DNA of 64,000 bases. Origin: Cobetia amphilecti (GTDB taxonomy: Bacteria; Pseudomonadota; Gammaproteobacteria; Pseudomonadales; Halomonadaceae). The notes under the pieces were generated by a model, which saw only the letters and a list, made by a program, of their open reading frames with translations, did not search any database and was not told the origin of the DNA. Below, piece by piece: positions 35,150-43,736 of the stretch. Within the stretch, counting starts at the first letter, position 1. Every line of letters starts with the position of its first letter. Made by a program: the position numbers and the translations under genes. The stretch covers positions 248,001 to 312,000 of the forward strand of contig NZ_CP084115.1 in NCBI RefSeq assembly GCF_020217465.1. The letters are read 5' to 3'.

Positions 35150-37480
35150 ATGACGACTCCTCCTTCAGATTCTCCTTCTCGCATTGATCTGCCTGCCCTC
35201 GAGGCGTGGTGCCGAACGCTGCATCAACATCTGCTCGCGCGGCGTCAGCGTGCCTGCCTGTGGATCAGCGGCGATGACCCCACTGGCGCCGCGCAGGCGA
35301 TCTGTGAGCGGTGGCCAGCGCGTGAGCCTGCTCCGCTGTGGCTGGGCACAGGTGAAGCCTTGTCGACAGCGGGCGCGACGCCGGTGCGTACGCTGGCGAT
35401 GGCCAAGGCCGCCACCCAGCTGGGCGGTGAGCAGTCACTGGTCATATTCGATGCAGCGCAGCCGGCGACTGGCTTCGACCCCGATGCCTTCGGCGCCGTG
35501 GCCGGCACCCTGAAGGCGGGGGGCCTGCTGGTACTGATGACGCCTGCCGCCTGGGCCGCGGCAGACCCTGCGCCAGTGCCGGATGGCGATCATGCGCGGC
35601 TGGCTCACTGGCCCTTCGAGCGGCAGCAGCTGACGGCACGCTATCTGGCGCGGCTGGCGCGGCGCCTCTCATCGCATGCCAGTGTGCTGCACTGGCCACA
35701 GGGCGGACACTTGCCTGCGCCATCGCTGGATGGCGGCAATCAGGCGGCGCGAGCAGACGCCATCGCCGACAGCGATTGTCTGACGCAGGACCAGGCCGCC
35801 AGCGTGGCTGCGCTGGAGGCTCTGGCACCTGCGCGGCCCGTGGTGATCAGCGCCGATCGCGGGCGTGGCAAGAGTGGCGCGCTGGGCATCGCGGCGGCGC
35901 GCTGTCTGGCGGCGGGGGAGGATGTCTGGCTGACGGCGCCGCGCCCTGCGGCGGTCAGCGCGATCTTCGAACGCCTGGCGGTCCTGATGCCCCAGGGGCA
36001 GCGCGAGGGCAATGTCTTTCGCTTGTCGGCTGGGCAGGCGGGGGACGACACGGCTTCTGGCAGCGAACTGCGCTTTCTGGCGCCGGATGCCATCGAGGCG
36101 GCTCGCCTTGCCTGTCACGATGAGGCGCTGCCACAGTTGTTCGTCGATGAAGCCGCCGCCATCCCCACGCCATTGCTGAAGGGCTATCTGGCGCATTTCC
36201 CGCGCATCGCCTTCGCCACCACCGTGCATGGCTATGAAGGCACCGGGCGCGGCTTCCAGCTGCGGTTTCGCCATCATCTCGAGCGTCAGTGTCCCGGCTG
36301 GCAGGCGCTGGAGATGACGACGCCCGTGCGCTGGGCGCCCGGCGACCCGCTGGAGGCGTTGACCGATGATTTGCTGCTGCTCTCGGCGCAGCCGCCTGAG
36401 CTGCCTGAGCCATGCGCGAAGAATGCTCAGCAGTGGCTGGAGGGCTGCGACATTGTCGTACTGGAGCGTGATGCATTGGCGCGTGATGAGGCGGCGTTGC
36501 GGCAGCTGTTCGGCCTGCTGGTGCAGGCGCATTACCGCACCACACCGGCGGACCTGCGCCAGCTGCTCGACACGCCGGGGCTCACGCTGATGGCGATTCG
36601 TCAGCGAGACGTCACGACAGGGCGTGATGCCTGGCTGGGGGTGGTGGCCGCTGTCGAGGAGGGCGGCTTCCCGACGCCCCTGGCGCATGATATCTGGTGC
36701 GGCAAGCGGCGTCCGCGCGGGCATCTGCTGGCACAGTCACTGGCGGCGCATGCAGGCCACCAGGGCGCCGCCGAGGCCCGCTGGTGGCGGGTGCTGCGTA
36801 TCGCGGTGCATCCCGCGCTGTGGCGGCGTGGTCAGGGCGCGCGCTTGCTCCAGGCGCTGGAGCAGCAGGCGCTGGCGGCAGGCGTCACGCGACTCGGCAC
36901 CAGCTTCGGGGCCGAGGCCGATCTGGTCGCCTTCTGGCTGGCGCAGGGTTTCGTGCCGCTGCGCATGGGCCTCAAGCGCGATGCCGCCAGTGGCGAGCAC
37001 GCAGTGATGATGGGCAAGGCCATCGGCGAAAGCGGGAGTGGAAAATCTGCGCCGCGCGGGCAGTTGGCGCAGGATGCCTTGCTCGGCGCGCTGCAGCAGG
37101 ACTTCCAGCGCCTGCTGCCCAGCCTGCTGAAGCATGAGCTGCACGGCTTGCCGCCCGCCTTGGCCGACAGACTGTGGCAGCGAGGAAGTGAGAATGACCT
37201 GGCCACGCTGACGCCAGCCGCATGCGCGCAGCGACTGGACTGGTATCGCCGTGGTGGCGGGGGGCTGGCGCTGGTGCGGCCGTGGCTCGAGACAGCACTC
37301 GAGGCCTGTGGGCCTGCACGACTCGATGAGGCGTCACGTCACGGGCTGGTGCTGGCGCTCGGCGGACAGGATGCGCCTGCCTTCATCAGCTGGGCCGAGG
37401 GGCAGGGCATCGTGGGCCGCAAGGCGCGCGATCGCTGGTGCCGAGCGGCCGCCGGGCGCCTGATCGAACAGAGCGAATGA
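35150..37480 (+). CDS. tmcA: tRNA(Met) cytidine acetyltransferase TmcA
   Basis: 776 residues from ATG 35150; ATG 35138 and a GTG at 35030 are also in frame and none has a strong site. The order of parts matches TmcA: an N-terminal DUF1726 region (about 1-180), an RNA-helicase-like ATPase with Walker A SADRGRGKSGALGIAAARC and Walker B QLFVDEAAAIPTPLL, then FATTVHGYEGTGRGFQLRF, a GNAT acetyl-CoA domain (HDIWCGKRRPRGHLLAQSLA, LRIAVHPALWRRGQGARLLQ) and a tRNA-binding C terminus. It acetylates N4 of cytidine 34 in elongator tRNA-Met. About 100 residues longer than E. coli TmcA (671). Divergent from ftrA. Its 3' end carries a short tandem repeat. Confidence 0.94.
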   Translation: MTTPPSDSPSRIDLPALEAWCRTLHQHLLARRQRACLWISGDDPTGAAQAICERWPAREPAPLWLGTGEALSTAGATPVRTLAMAKAATQLGGEQSLVIFDAAQPATGFDPDAFGAVAGTLKAGGLLVLMTPAAWAAADPAPVPDGDHARLAHWPFERQQLTARYLARLARRLSSHASVLHWPQGGHLPAPSLDGGNQAARADAIADSDCLTQDQAASVAALEALAPARPVVISADRGRGKSGALGIAAARCLAAGEDVWLTAPRPAAVSAIFERLAVLMPQGQREGNVFRLSAGQAGDDTASGSELRFLAPDAIEAARLACHDEALPQLFVDEAAAIPTPLLKGYLAHFPRIAFATTVHGYEGTGRGFQLRFRHHLERQCPGWQALEMTTPVRWAPGDPLEALTDDLLLLSAQPPELPEPCAKNAQQWLEGCDIVVLERDALARDEAALRQLFGLLVQAHYRTTPADLRQLLDTPGLTLMAIRQRDVTTGRDAWLGVVAAVEEGGFPTPLAHDIWCGKRRPRGHLLAQSLAAHAGHQGAAEARWWRVLRIAVHPALWRRGQGARLLQALEQQALAAGVTRLGTSFGAEADLVAFWLAQGFVPLRMGLKRDAASGEHAVMMGKAIGESGSGKSAPRGQLAQDALLGALQQDFQRLLPSLLKHELHGLPPALADRLWQRGSENDLATLTPAACAQRLDWYRRGGGGLALVRPWLETALEACGPARLDEASRHGLVLALGGQDAPAFISWAEGQGIVGRKARDRWCRAAAGRLIEQSE

Positions 37481-37487
37481 CAAGGCC

Positions 37488-37539
37488 GTCTGACAAGCTC
37501 ATCTGACATGAGCATCGGTCAAGCCTGTCTGACAAGAGC
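37488..37539 (+). repeat. 13-bp degenerate repeat after the tmcA stop
   Basis: GTCTGACAAGCTC, ATCTGACATGAGC and GTCTGACAAGAGC, the first two adjacent and the third 14 bp further, starting 8 bp after the stop codon. Confidence 0.7.
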
Positions 37540-37557
37540 AGAGCGGCCGGCCGCGGC

Positions 37558-37674
37558 TCAGAGGCCCGGAATGCCGATCGGGCCGGGCATGTCAGGAATC
37601 GGCGAGCAGCCACTCAGCATCAGCAGGCCGGCAGTGGCGGAGATGGCGGTCAGCAGCAGTAGTCGACGAGGCAT
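37558..37674 (-). CDS. 38-residue lipoprotein
   Basis: A very small gene with GGAG 5 nt before ATG 37674. The product is almost all signal: PRRLLLLTAISATAGLLML then the lipobox LSGC and a 17-residue Pro/Gly/Ile-rich mature tail (SPIPDMPGPIGIPGL). A frame continues upstream to 37773 but without a start site. Small lipoproteins of this sort are common and poorly understood. Convergent with tmcA and divergent from pepD. Confidence 0.7.
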   Translation of the reverse strand: MPRRLLLLTAISATAGLLMLSGCSPIPDMPGPIGIPGL

Positions 37675-37836
37675 AAGGGCTCCGATGAAGGTGGGGAATG
37701 GCATGCAGCTGTCAGCAGGGTCGTGATTGCCATCCTTGCATATTCGAAGTCGCTGATCGATAGGTGTCGACAACCACTAGCCACGCCCGTCCGCTGTTCC
37801 GTATGCTCATTGATGACAAGAACAGGAATCTTCGCC

Positions 37837-39303
37837 ATGAATGAGCATATCGATACGTTGGACCCCGCCATCCTCTGGCGTCATTTCCGCACTCTGTGCA
37901 ATATCCCGCGCCCGTCCGGGCATGAAGCCGCGCTGGTGGCCTATCTGATCGACTGGGCCGAAGCGCGTGGTCTCGCCCATGATCGCGACGCTTTTGGCAA
38001 CCTGCGTCTGCGCAAGCCCGCCACGCCCGGCCACGAGAGCGCAGCGGGCATCGTGCTGCAGGGCCATCTCGACATGGTCGCCCAGGCGGCCAGCGACAGT
38101 GATCACGACTTCACCCGTGATTCCCTCGACACCTATCTGGAAGATGGCTGGCTCAAGGCGCGCGGCACCACTCTGGGGGCCGACAACGGTCTCGGCGTCG
38201 CGGCGGCGCTGGCCGTTCTCGAAGATGACAGCCTCGTGCACGGTCCGCTGGAAGCGCTGTTCACCCTCGAGGAGGAAACCTCGATGGGTGGCGCGCTGAA
38301 TCTGGCCGAGAACTGGCTGGAAGGGCGCTACCTGCTCAACCTGGATTCGGAAGACCGCGGACAGGTCTATATCGGCTGTGCCGGTGGCGCGGACATCAAT
38401 GTCGCCCACGAGTTTGCCACCTCGTCCCTGAAGGATGCCGAAGCGGAGCTGGAGCTGACCATCGGCGGCCTGGTCGGCGGCCATTCCGGGCTCGATATCC
38501 ATCGTGGTCGCGGCAATGCCAATCGCCTGATGTCACGCGCGCTGGTCGCGCTGGCCGAGTTCAAGCCGCGTCTGGTCAGCTGGTCTGGCGGTACGCTGCG
38601 CAATGCCCTGCCGCGTGAGGCCACGGTCGGCGTGGTGATCTATGACGAGCGCGTCGCCGCCGCACGCCAGCGCCTCGCGGACTTCGAGGCCCAGATTCGC
38701 GACGAGCTGCGCGAGACGGACCCGGATGTCTCGCTCAGCGTGACCCGCGGCAATGCCGAGAATGCGCTGTCCGTCGAGGACACCCAGCGGCTGGTCGCGG
38801 TGCTGGATGCCGCGCCCTACGGGGTCGAGCGCATGAGCGCGGCGGTGGAAGGCGTGGTGGAAACCTCCAACAACCTCGGCGTGGTGCAGCTGCGCGAGGG
38901 GCGTTTCCATCTCTGCGCGCTGGTGCGCTCACTGCGCGATGATGCCGTGACCATGATGGAGCAACGCATTCGTGGGCTCTTTGCGCTGATCGGCGCGACC
39001 ACCACAGCCGAGAATGCCTATCCGGGCTGGCAGCCGGCGCCGGATGCGCAGCTGCTGGCGCGCTTCTGCAGCCTGCACGAGCGCGTCACTGGCCGCGTGC
39101 CGGAGATCAAGGTCATCCATGCCGGACTCGAGTGCGGCATCCTGGGGGCCAAGTATCCCCAGCTCGAGATGATCTCTTTCGGGCCGCTGATTCGCGGTGC
39201 CCACTCGCCCAGCGAGCGGGTCGAGGTCGAGTCGGTCGGTGAATTCTGGCAGGTGCTCAAGGGCCTGATCACGGAACTTGCCGAGCCTGCCAAGGCCGCT
39301 TGA
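37837..39303 (+). CDS. pepD: aminoacyl-histidine dipeptidase PepD
   Basis: 488 residues from ATG 37837 (AGGA upstream); the longer frame to 37723 is rejected. M20 metallopeptidase: GHLDMVAQ (His and Asp ligands), TTLGADNGLGVAAAL (bridging Asp), FTLEEETSMGGA (catalytic Glu then metal Glu), LNLDSEDRGQVYIGCAGG, and IHAGLECGILGAKYP plus SFGPLIRGAHSPSERV near the end. The family hydrolyses Xaa-His dipeptides such as carnosine, using two Zn2+. Length equals E. coli PepD. Single-gene unit with its own terminator. Confidence 0.95.
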   Translation: MNEHIDTLDPAILWRHFRTLCNIPRPSGHEAALVAYLIDWAEARGLAHDRDAFGNLRLRKPATPGHESAAGIVLQGHLDMVAQAASDSDHDFTRDSLDTYLEDGWLKARGTTLGADNGLGVAAALAVLEDDSLVHGPLEALFTLEEETSMGGALNLAENWLEGRYLLNLDSEDRGQVYIGCAGGADINVAHEFATSSLKDAEAELELTIGGLVGGHSGLDIHRGRGNANRLMSRALVALAEFKPRLVSWSGGTLRNALPREATVGVVIYDERVAAARQRLADFEAQIRDELRETDPDVSLSVTRGNAENALSVEDTQRLVAVLDAAPYGVERMSAAVEGVVETSNNLGVVQLREGRFHLCALVRSLRDDAVTMMEQRIRGLFALIGATTTAENAYPGWQPAPDAQLLARFCSLHERVTGRVPEIKVIHAGLECGILGAKYPQLEMISFGPLIRGAHSPSERVEVESVGEFWQVLKGLITELAEPAKAA

Positions 39304-39338
39304 TCAACTCTCAGGCAAGACTCGTCACGTAGACGAAC

Positions 39339-39370
39339 GACGCCCCCGCAGGTCAGCCTGCGGGGGCGTC
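39339..39370. terminator. bidirectional terminator after pepD
   Basis: Stem GACGCCCCCGCAGG / CCTGCGGGGGCGTC with loop TCAG. No long T-run; it separates the convergent pepD and His/Arg-rich protein genes. Confidence 0.65.
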
Positions 39371-39436
39371 GTCATCTCTGGGCGTCGTTATCTCTGGGCA
39401 TCAGGCGCTGGCGTGGCCTGATGAGAGTGCGCAAGC

Positions 39437-39850
39437 TCAGTTGATATTGATGCGGATCGCCGGAATGCCGATGCTCACGCCGTTATGGTAGCGGCGGATG
39501 CCATGCCGACCGGAGTCATGGTTCTGGTAGTAGTACGGGCGGTAGCGGTCGTGCTCAAGACGCCCATGCTGATGGTAGCGGCGCTTGGGGACATGGCGGC
39601 GGATGTCATGGCCAGAATGCTGGCGCGAGTGATGGCGCTCCACGCGCGGTTCGTCGAACATCCTGAGATGGCGGCGCTTGATCGCCTCGTGGCGACTGTG
39701 CGGCGTGCTGTGGCGCTCGCTGTGCTGGCCCTGCGCGCGATGGCGATCATCCGCGGCGACCAGCGTCGGCGTGGCGAGCATCAGCGTCAGTCCCAGCAGC
39801 AGGGAAGGCAGCAGAGACGTAAGAGATGTGTTCAAGGTAGAGATATGCAT
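39437..39850 (-). CDS. secreted His/Arg-rich protein of unknown function
   Basis: 137 residues, GGGAG 8 nt before the ATG. A signal peptide (LLPSLLLGLTLMLATPTLVAA/DD) leads to a mature part with very many His and Arg and many Tyr (SRHEAIKRRHLRMFDEP, HHSRQHSGHDIRRH, YRPYYYQNHDSGRHGIRRYH) and a hydrophobic end NGVSIGIPAIRININ. Not a recognised family. The composition fits metal or polyanion binding in the periplasm (inference). Could be regulated with metal genes, but no neighbour supports this. Confidence 0.7.
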   Translation of the reverse strand: MHISTLNTSLTSLLPSLLLGLTLMLATPTLVAADDRHRAQGQHSERHSTPHSRHEAIKRRHLRMFDEPRVERHHSRQHSGHDIRRHVPKRRYHQHGRLEHDRYRPYYYQNHDSGRHGIRRYHNGVSIGIPAIRININ

Positions 39851-40240
39851 GGGGCGGTCTCCCGTATGGTCGGTCAGTCACCCAAGAGGATCCTTGTCGT
39901 CAGAATATCGTGTCGCAGCGCCTTTTACGAAAGGCGTTCGCTAATGTCTCCGTGCGTCGCTTGTCGTGTTGTTGTGGAACTGAGTTGTCCAGATTGCGTT
40001 GCCTGTGGCGTAAGTGGTTGCTCGCAATGAGGTTCTATAACGCACGGCTGCAGAATGGCCAACGAACCTCGGAGATGAGGGGTTCAGCCAGTGCTGCAAG
40101 GACACTTCACTTCTGCCACCAAGGCACCGGATCGCGCCCTTGAGACAACGAAAACGCCCCTGCCGAAGTGGCAGGGGCGTCTGTCTGTTCAAGCTTCAGA
40201 GCTTGCGGCTGTCTAGCCTGCGTCTCTCTGGCTTGCGACC
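39851..40240. other. intergenic region between two minus-strand genes
   Basis: About 390 bases. It contains the PfpI-gene terminator at 40154-40180. A 77-codon plus-strand frame (39910-40143) lacks a ribosome site and family sequence. Nothing else is seen. Confidence 0.5.
40150..40180 (-). terminator. rho-independent terminator of the PfpI-like gene
   Basis: Arms ACGCCCCTGCC and GGCAGGGGCGT with loop GAAGT, followed on the minus strand by TTTT. Confidence 0.85.
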
Positions 40241-40828
40241 TCAGGCGTGCTGATGCTGGTGCTTGCCTTCGGCCAGTTCCTCGAGCAGCTTGGCGTTGAA
40301 CGCATCGAGATCTGCTGGCTTGCGGCTGGTGACCAGCGCGCTGTCACACACCACTTCGCTGTCCTGCCACTCGGCACCGGCGTTCTTCAGGTCCTGTGCG
40401 ACGGAGGGGAAGGAGGTCATCTGACGGCCTTCGACGACGCCGGCATCGATCAGGATCCACGGCGCGTGACAGATGGCGGCGACCGGCTTGTGAGCCTGGA
40501 AGAAGCTGCGCACGAAGCTCAGTGCGCTCTCGTCCTGACGCAGGGTATCCGGATTGAACAGGCCACCCGGCAGCACCAGGCCGTGATAATCGTGTTCGCT
40601 GGCATCGCTGAGCGGGGTGTCGACCTGGTACTTCTCGCCCCAGTCGGTTTCGGCCCAGGCGCGAATGCCGTCTTTCTCCGGCGAGACGATATCTACCTCG
40701 ACACCCGCCTCCTGCAGTGCGGCGCGCGGCACCGCGAGCTCGGATTCCTCGAAGCCATGGGTCGCGAGAATGGCCACGCGCTTACCTTGCAGTTGTTGAC
40801 GTGTCTGCTGATCGGTCTGCTGTGTCAT
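40241..40828 (-). CDS. DJ-1/PfpI family protein (YhbO-type)
   Basis: 195 residues from ATG 40828 (AAGGAGA 7 nt upstream). Type 1 glutamine amidotransferase fold with the PfpI nucleophile elbow AAICHAPWILIDAGV (Cys, His), Glu in FEESELAVP, and GLVLPGGLFNPDTLR. The YhbO/PfpI branch has been linked to protein or nucleotide deglycation and general stress survival. The His-rich tail (KHQHQHA) is odd. Single gene with its own terminator. Confidence 0.92.
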   Translation of the reverse strand: MTQQTDQQTRQQLQGKRVAILATHGFEESELAVPRAALQEAGVEVDIVSPEKDGIRAWAETDWGEKYQVDTPLSDASEHDYHGLVLPGGLFNPDTLRQDESALSFVRSFFQAHKPVAAICHAPWILIDAGVVEGRQMTSFPSVAQDLKNAGAEWQDSEVVCDSALVTSRKPADLDAFNAKLLEELAEGKHQHQHA

Positions 40829-41045
40829 GCGAATCTCCTTTCCGTGCTTCGGCTCTTGCGAGCGTGCTGGGCAGAGAAGGGGAGAATTCTGCTCTCGGCG
40901 TACGTCACTCACCGCAGTGAGCATCGCTCGATGATGGCAGGCAATTCCCGTCCTTTCGTGCCCTGACACTCAAGACATGGATGCGCGATACTGACTTTCA
41001 AGGGGGGGTGACCCCGCTGCGTTTTCACAGGCCATGGAGTGCCCG

Positions 41046-42983
41046 ATGTCGCTGCTTTCTGAATCTTCCGCCGTGATGTGGTTGCTGGTCGGCGTGCTGT
41101 TGATGCTGTCGTTGGCCCTGGGGCTGGGCTGGCGGCGAACCCGCGAGCAGCTTCATGCGCTGCAGGAAAGCAGTGAGGAGGAGGAGCAGTCGATACAGCA
41201 GACGTGGCAGGCCTCGCTGGACGAGTCGCGTGAGCGCCAGCAACAGGCTGAGCAGCGGGCAGTCTTGATCGAGCAACGTGCCGCACTGGATGGGCAGCAG
41301 GCGGAGCAGCAGCAACACTATCTGAGCCAGTCGCTGGAGGAAGCGCGCCAGGCGCGCGATGCGCTGACGGAGCAACTCGCCACGCTGCGCGAATCGCTGC
41401 AGGGGCGCCTGGATGAACAGTCACGCGCCCTGAGTGAACAGCAGACGCTGGCACGCAGCCTGACCCGCCAGCAGGAAGTGCTGGAGGCGCAGCTGCTGGA
41501 GCGTGAAGAGCGTCTCGAGACACTGACCGAGCGCTACGCCGAGCTGCGCGAGACACATGCCTCGCTGGTGACGCGCCAGCGTCAGGAGGCCAGCCATCAC
41601 GAGCAGCAGCTGGCATTGCTCAACGACTCGCGCGAGCGCCTGAGTCAGGAATTCGAGCAGCTGGCGGGCAAGGTGTTCGAGGAGCGCCAGCAGCGCTTCA
41701 CCGCCGCCAGTGGTGCCCAGCTCGAGCAGCTGCTCAAGCCGTTTCGTGAACAGGTCGGCGACTTCCGTCAGCGCCTCGAGCAGCTGCATGGCGAGGAGGT
41801 GCGCGAGCGCACCAGCCTCAAGAGTCAGCTCGACCAGCTGGCGGGGCTCAACCGCCAGATCACCGAGGAGGCGGCCAACCTGTCGCGGGCGCTCAAGGGC
41901 GACAGCAAGATGCAGGGCAACTGGGGCGAGATGATTCTGGAAACCGTGCTGGAGCGCTCCGGTCTGCGTGATGGCATCGAGTTCAAGCGCGAGGTGTCGT
42001 TCACCGGCGAGGGCGGACGCCAGCGTCCGGATGCCATCGTCTACCTGCCGGACAACAAGCACCTGATCATCGATGCCAAGGTCTCGCTGACCGCCTACAC
42101 CGAGTACGTCAACGCCGAGGAGGACGTGACGCGCGCACGCGCACTGCGCGCGCATCTGACCTCGGTGCGCGGCCATGTCACCGGACTGGCGCGGCGCAAC
42201 TATCCCGCTATCGAGGGGCTGGGCTCGCCGGACTTCGTGTTCCTGTTCCTGCCGATGGAGCCGGCCTTCGCGCTGGCCTTTGAACACGATGACAGCCTGT
42301 TCCAGGATGCCTTCACCCAGGGCGTGGTGATGGTGACGCCGACCACCTTGCTGGCCAGCCTGCGCACCGTGGCGAGTCTGTGGAGTCTGGAGCGCCAGAA
42401 CGACAATGCACGCGTGATCGGCGAGCGCGCCGGAGCGTTGCTCGACAAGTTCCGCGGTCTCGCCGAATCCCTCGAGGAGCTGGGCACTCAGCTGGGTCGC
42501 ACGCGCGAGGCGCATGATACCGCCATGAAGCGGCTGGCCAGCGGGCGCGGCAACCTGATCAGCCGTGCCGAGGAGCTGCTGGAACTCGGTGCGCGCATGA
42601 AGAAGCCACTGCCGGAAGCGCTGGTGCGCCAGTCGCGTGACACCCTGCATCAACCCGAGCAGGCGCTGGATCAGCCGCCGAAATCCGCGTCGTCGGCGCT
42701 TGATCGCCAGCCCGCGCCCGAGCCGCCTGCCAGTGAAGAAGCGGCGGCCAGTGAAGAAGCGGCGGCCAGTGAAGAAGCGGCAGCCAGCGAAGACCAGGAT
42801 GTCGCCGGAGCGCCGGGCGCCGAAGTACCGGGTACCGGAGCGCCGGGTGCCGAAGTACCGGGTGCCGAAGCACCGGATGCCGAGGCATTGGACACAGAGA
42901 CACTGGACACCGAGGCAGGGCAGGCGCCTGCGTCGCTCTCGCGCTGGGAGCTCATGGAGCGCAAGTGGCAGGGCGATAGCTGA
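41046..42983 (+). CDS. rmuC: DNA recombination protein RmuC
   Basis: 645 residues from ATG 41046 (GGAG 6 nt upstream, inside a start at 41034). One membrane anchor (VMWLLVGVLLMLSLALGLGW), then a long Gln/Glu-rich coiled coil (about 30-260), then the RmuC nuclease-like domain: LKGDSKMQGNWGEMILETVLERSGLRDGIEF, RPDAIVYLPDNKHLIIDAKVSLTAY, FVFLFLPMEPAF and LLASLRTVASLW. RmuC limits inversions between short inverted repeats. The last 130 residues are a low-complexity tail of Ala/Ser/Glu and Pro/Gly/Ala repeats coded by DNA tandem repeats. Confidence 0.94.
   Translation: MSLLSESSAVMWLLVGVLLMLSLALGLGWRRTREQLHALQESSEEEEQSIQQTWQASLDESRERQQQAEQRAVLIEQRAALDGQQAEQQQHYLSQSLEEARQARDALTEQLATLRESLQGRLDEQSRALSEQQTLARSLTRQQEVLEAQLLEREERLETLTERYAELRETHASLVTRQRQEASHHEQQLALLNDSRERLSQEFEQLAGKVFEERQQRFTAASGAQLEQLLKPFREQVGDFRQRLEQLHGEEVRERTSLKSQLDQLAGLNRQITEEAANLSRALKGDSKMQGNWGEMILETVLERSGLRDGIEFKREVSFTGEGGRQRPDAIVYLPDNKHLIIDAKVSLTAYTEYVNAEEDVTRARALRAHLTSVRGHVTGLARRNYPAIEGLGSPDFVFLFLPMEPAFALAFEHDDSLFQDAFTQGVVMVTPTTLLASLRTVASLWSLERQNDNARVIGERAGALLDKFRGLAESLEELGTQLGRTREAHDTAMKRLASGRGNLISRAEELLELGARMKKPLPEALVRQSRDTLHQPEQALDQPPKSASSALDRQPAPEPPASEEAAASEEAAASEEAAASEDQDVAGAPGAEVPGTGAPGAEVPGAEAPDAEALDTETLDTEAGQAPASLSRWELMERKWQGDS
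42729..42794 (+). repeat. 18-bp x3.6 tandem repeat in rmuC
   Basis: GCCAGTGAAGAAGCGGCG three times head to tail plus a partial copy, coding for ASEEAA repeats. The following 42808-42920 carries a looser 15/30-bp repeat coding for GAPGAEVPG-type text. Confidence 0.9.
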
Positions 42984-43330
42984 TCGCCCTCATCGCCTGC
43001 AGCACTGCAGGCAGTCGTTGCGACTGACGTTACAACAGACGTTGCGACATGCCCTCAGACAGCAGATGACAGTCGACGCAAGCGGCCCCCTATATGGGGC
43101 CGCTTGCGTTTGCATGGCGAGGTCAACGCAAGCGCGGGGTATCGTTTCCGCATGCGATGAGGGGAGTGCGGTCAGCGCGATATTGTCGAGTCGCGGCAAT
43201 AATTTCGATTTTTTCTGCATCCATCTTCCCAAGCCCCCCGTAAGTTGGATTGAGCCCGCAGCGCAGGGGCGAAAGTGATAGATAAATAACGTTTGGCTCA
43301 TTAAAGAGCATTTTCTCAGGAGATGTGCCC
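42984..43330. other. intergenic region, rmuC terminator and bufferin promoter
   Basis: About 350 bases. A terminator lies at 43076-43109. Between 43200 and 43320 the sequence is more AT-rich and must hold the bufferin operon promoter. GTAAGT-N16-CGCAGG (from about 43239) has a loose ECF-type shape, but it is too weak to call. No other gene is seen. Confidence 0.5.
43076..43109 (+). terminator. rmuC terminator hairpin
   Basis: Arms ACGCAAGCGGCCCC and GGGGCCGCTTGCGT pair perfectly over a 6-nt CTATAT loop. T-content after the stem is low. Confidence 0.7.
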
Positions 43331-43627
43331 ATGTCTACCAAGACGAACAAGTCCGCCAAGACCGCTTTTGCCCTGGCCTCCGCACTCGGAACCGCTGTCG
43401 CTCTGTCTACCGCTGTCGTCTCCCTCCCGGCCCACGCGGCGGGTATGGAAAAGTGCTACGGCGTGTCGCTGGCCGGTGAGAATGACTGCGCCGCTGGCCC
43501 GGGCACTTCGTGTGCCGGGACTTCCACCGTCGACTATCAGGGCAATGCCTGGAAGCTGGTTCCGGAAGGCACCTGCACCTCCATCGAGACGCCGAATGGC
43601 ACCGGCAGCCTGGAAGAAATCAAGTAA
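43331..43627 (+). CDS. bufA: bufferin precursor BufA (DUF2282)
   Basis: 98 residues from ATG 43331 (AGGAG 9 nt upstream). A long signal peptide ends at [10 protein letters not shown]. The mature core has exactly four cysteines, Cys42, 53, 61 and 82, in [25 protein letters not shown] and EGTCTSIE, the DUF2282 pattern. Bufferins are large, signal-peptide-bearing RiPPs whose core cysteines are turned into thiooxazoles by a DUF692 (MNIO) enzyme and which bind copper in the periplasm. Those enzymes follow directly (BufB, BufC), then a DoxX protein. A hairpin after this gene may raise its level over the enzymes. Confidence 0.93.
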   Translation: MSTKTNKSAKTAFALASALGTAVALSTAVVSLPAHAAGMEKCYGVSLAGENDCAAGPGTSCAGTSTVDYQGNAWKLVPEGTCTSIETPNGTGSLEEIK

Positions 43628-43678
43628 GCATCACGCCTCGGGGCTGGCTCGGACTTCCCGAGCATCCCCCCGAACTTG

Positions 43679-43715
43679 ACATCCGGTGGCCTGGCGCCAC
43701 GCCGCCACCGGATGT
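43679..43715 (+). terminator. hairpin between bufA and bufB
   Basis: Perfect 12-bp arms ACATCCGGTGGC and GCCACCGGATGT around a 13-nt loop. It lies 52 bp after the bufA stop and just before the bufB start, without a T-run. Probably an attenuator or mRNA-stabilising element giving more precursor than enzyme. Confidence 0.6.
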
Positions 43716-43736
43716 TCGCCGCCTCGAGAGGTCTTC

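Noticed and set aside
39910-40143. Plus-strand frame of 77 codons
   Set aside because: No Shine-Dalgarno and biased composition; ends just before a terminator of the opposite gene.
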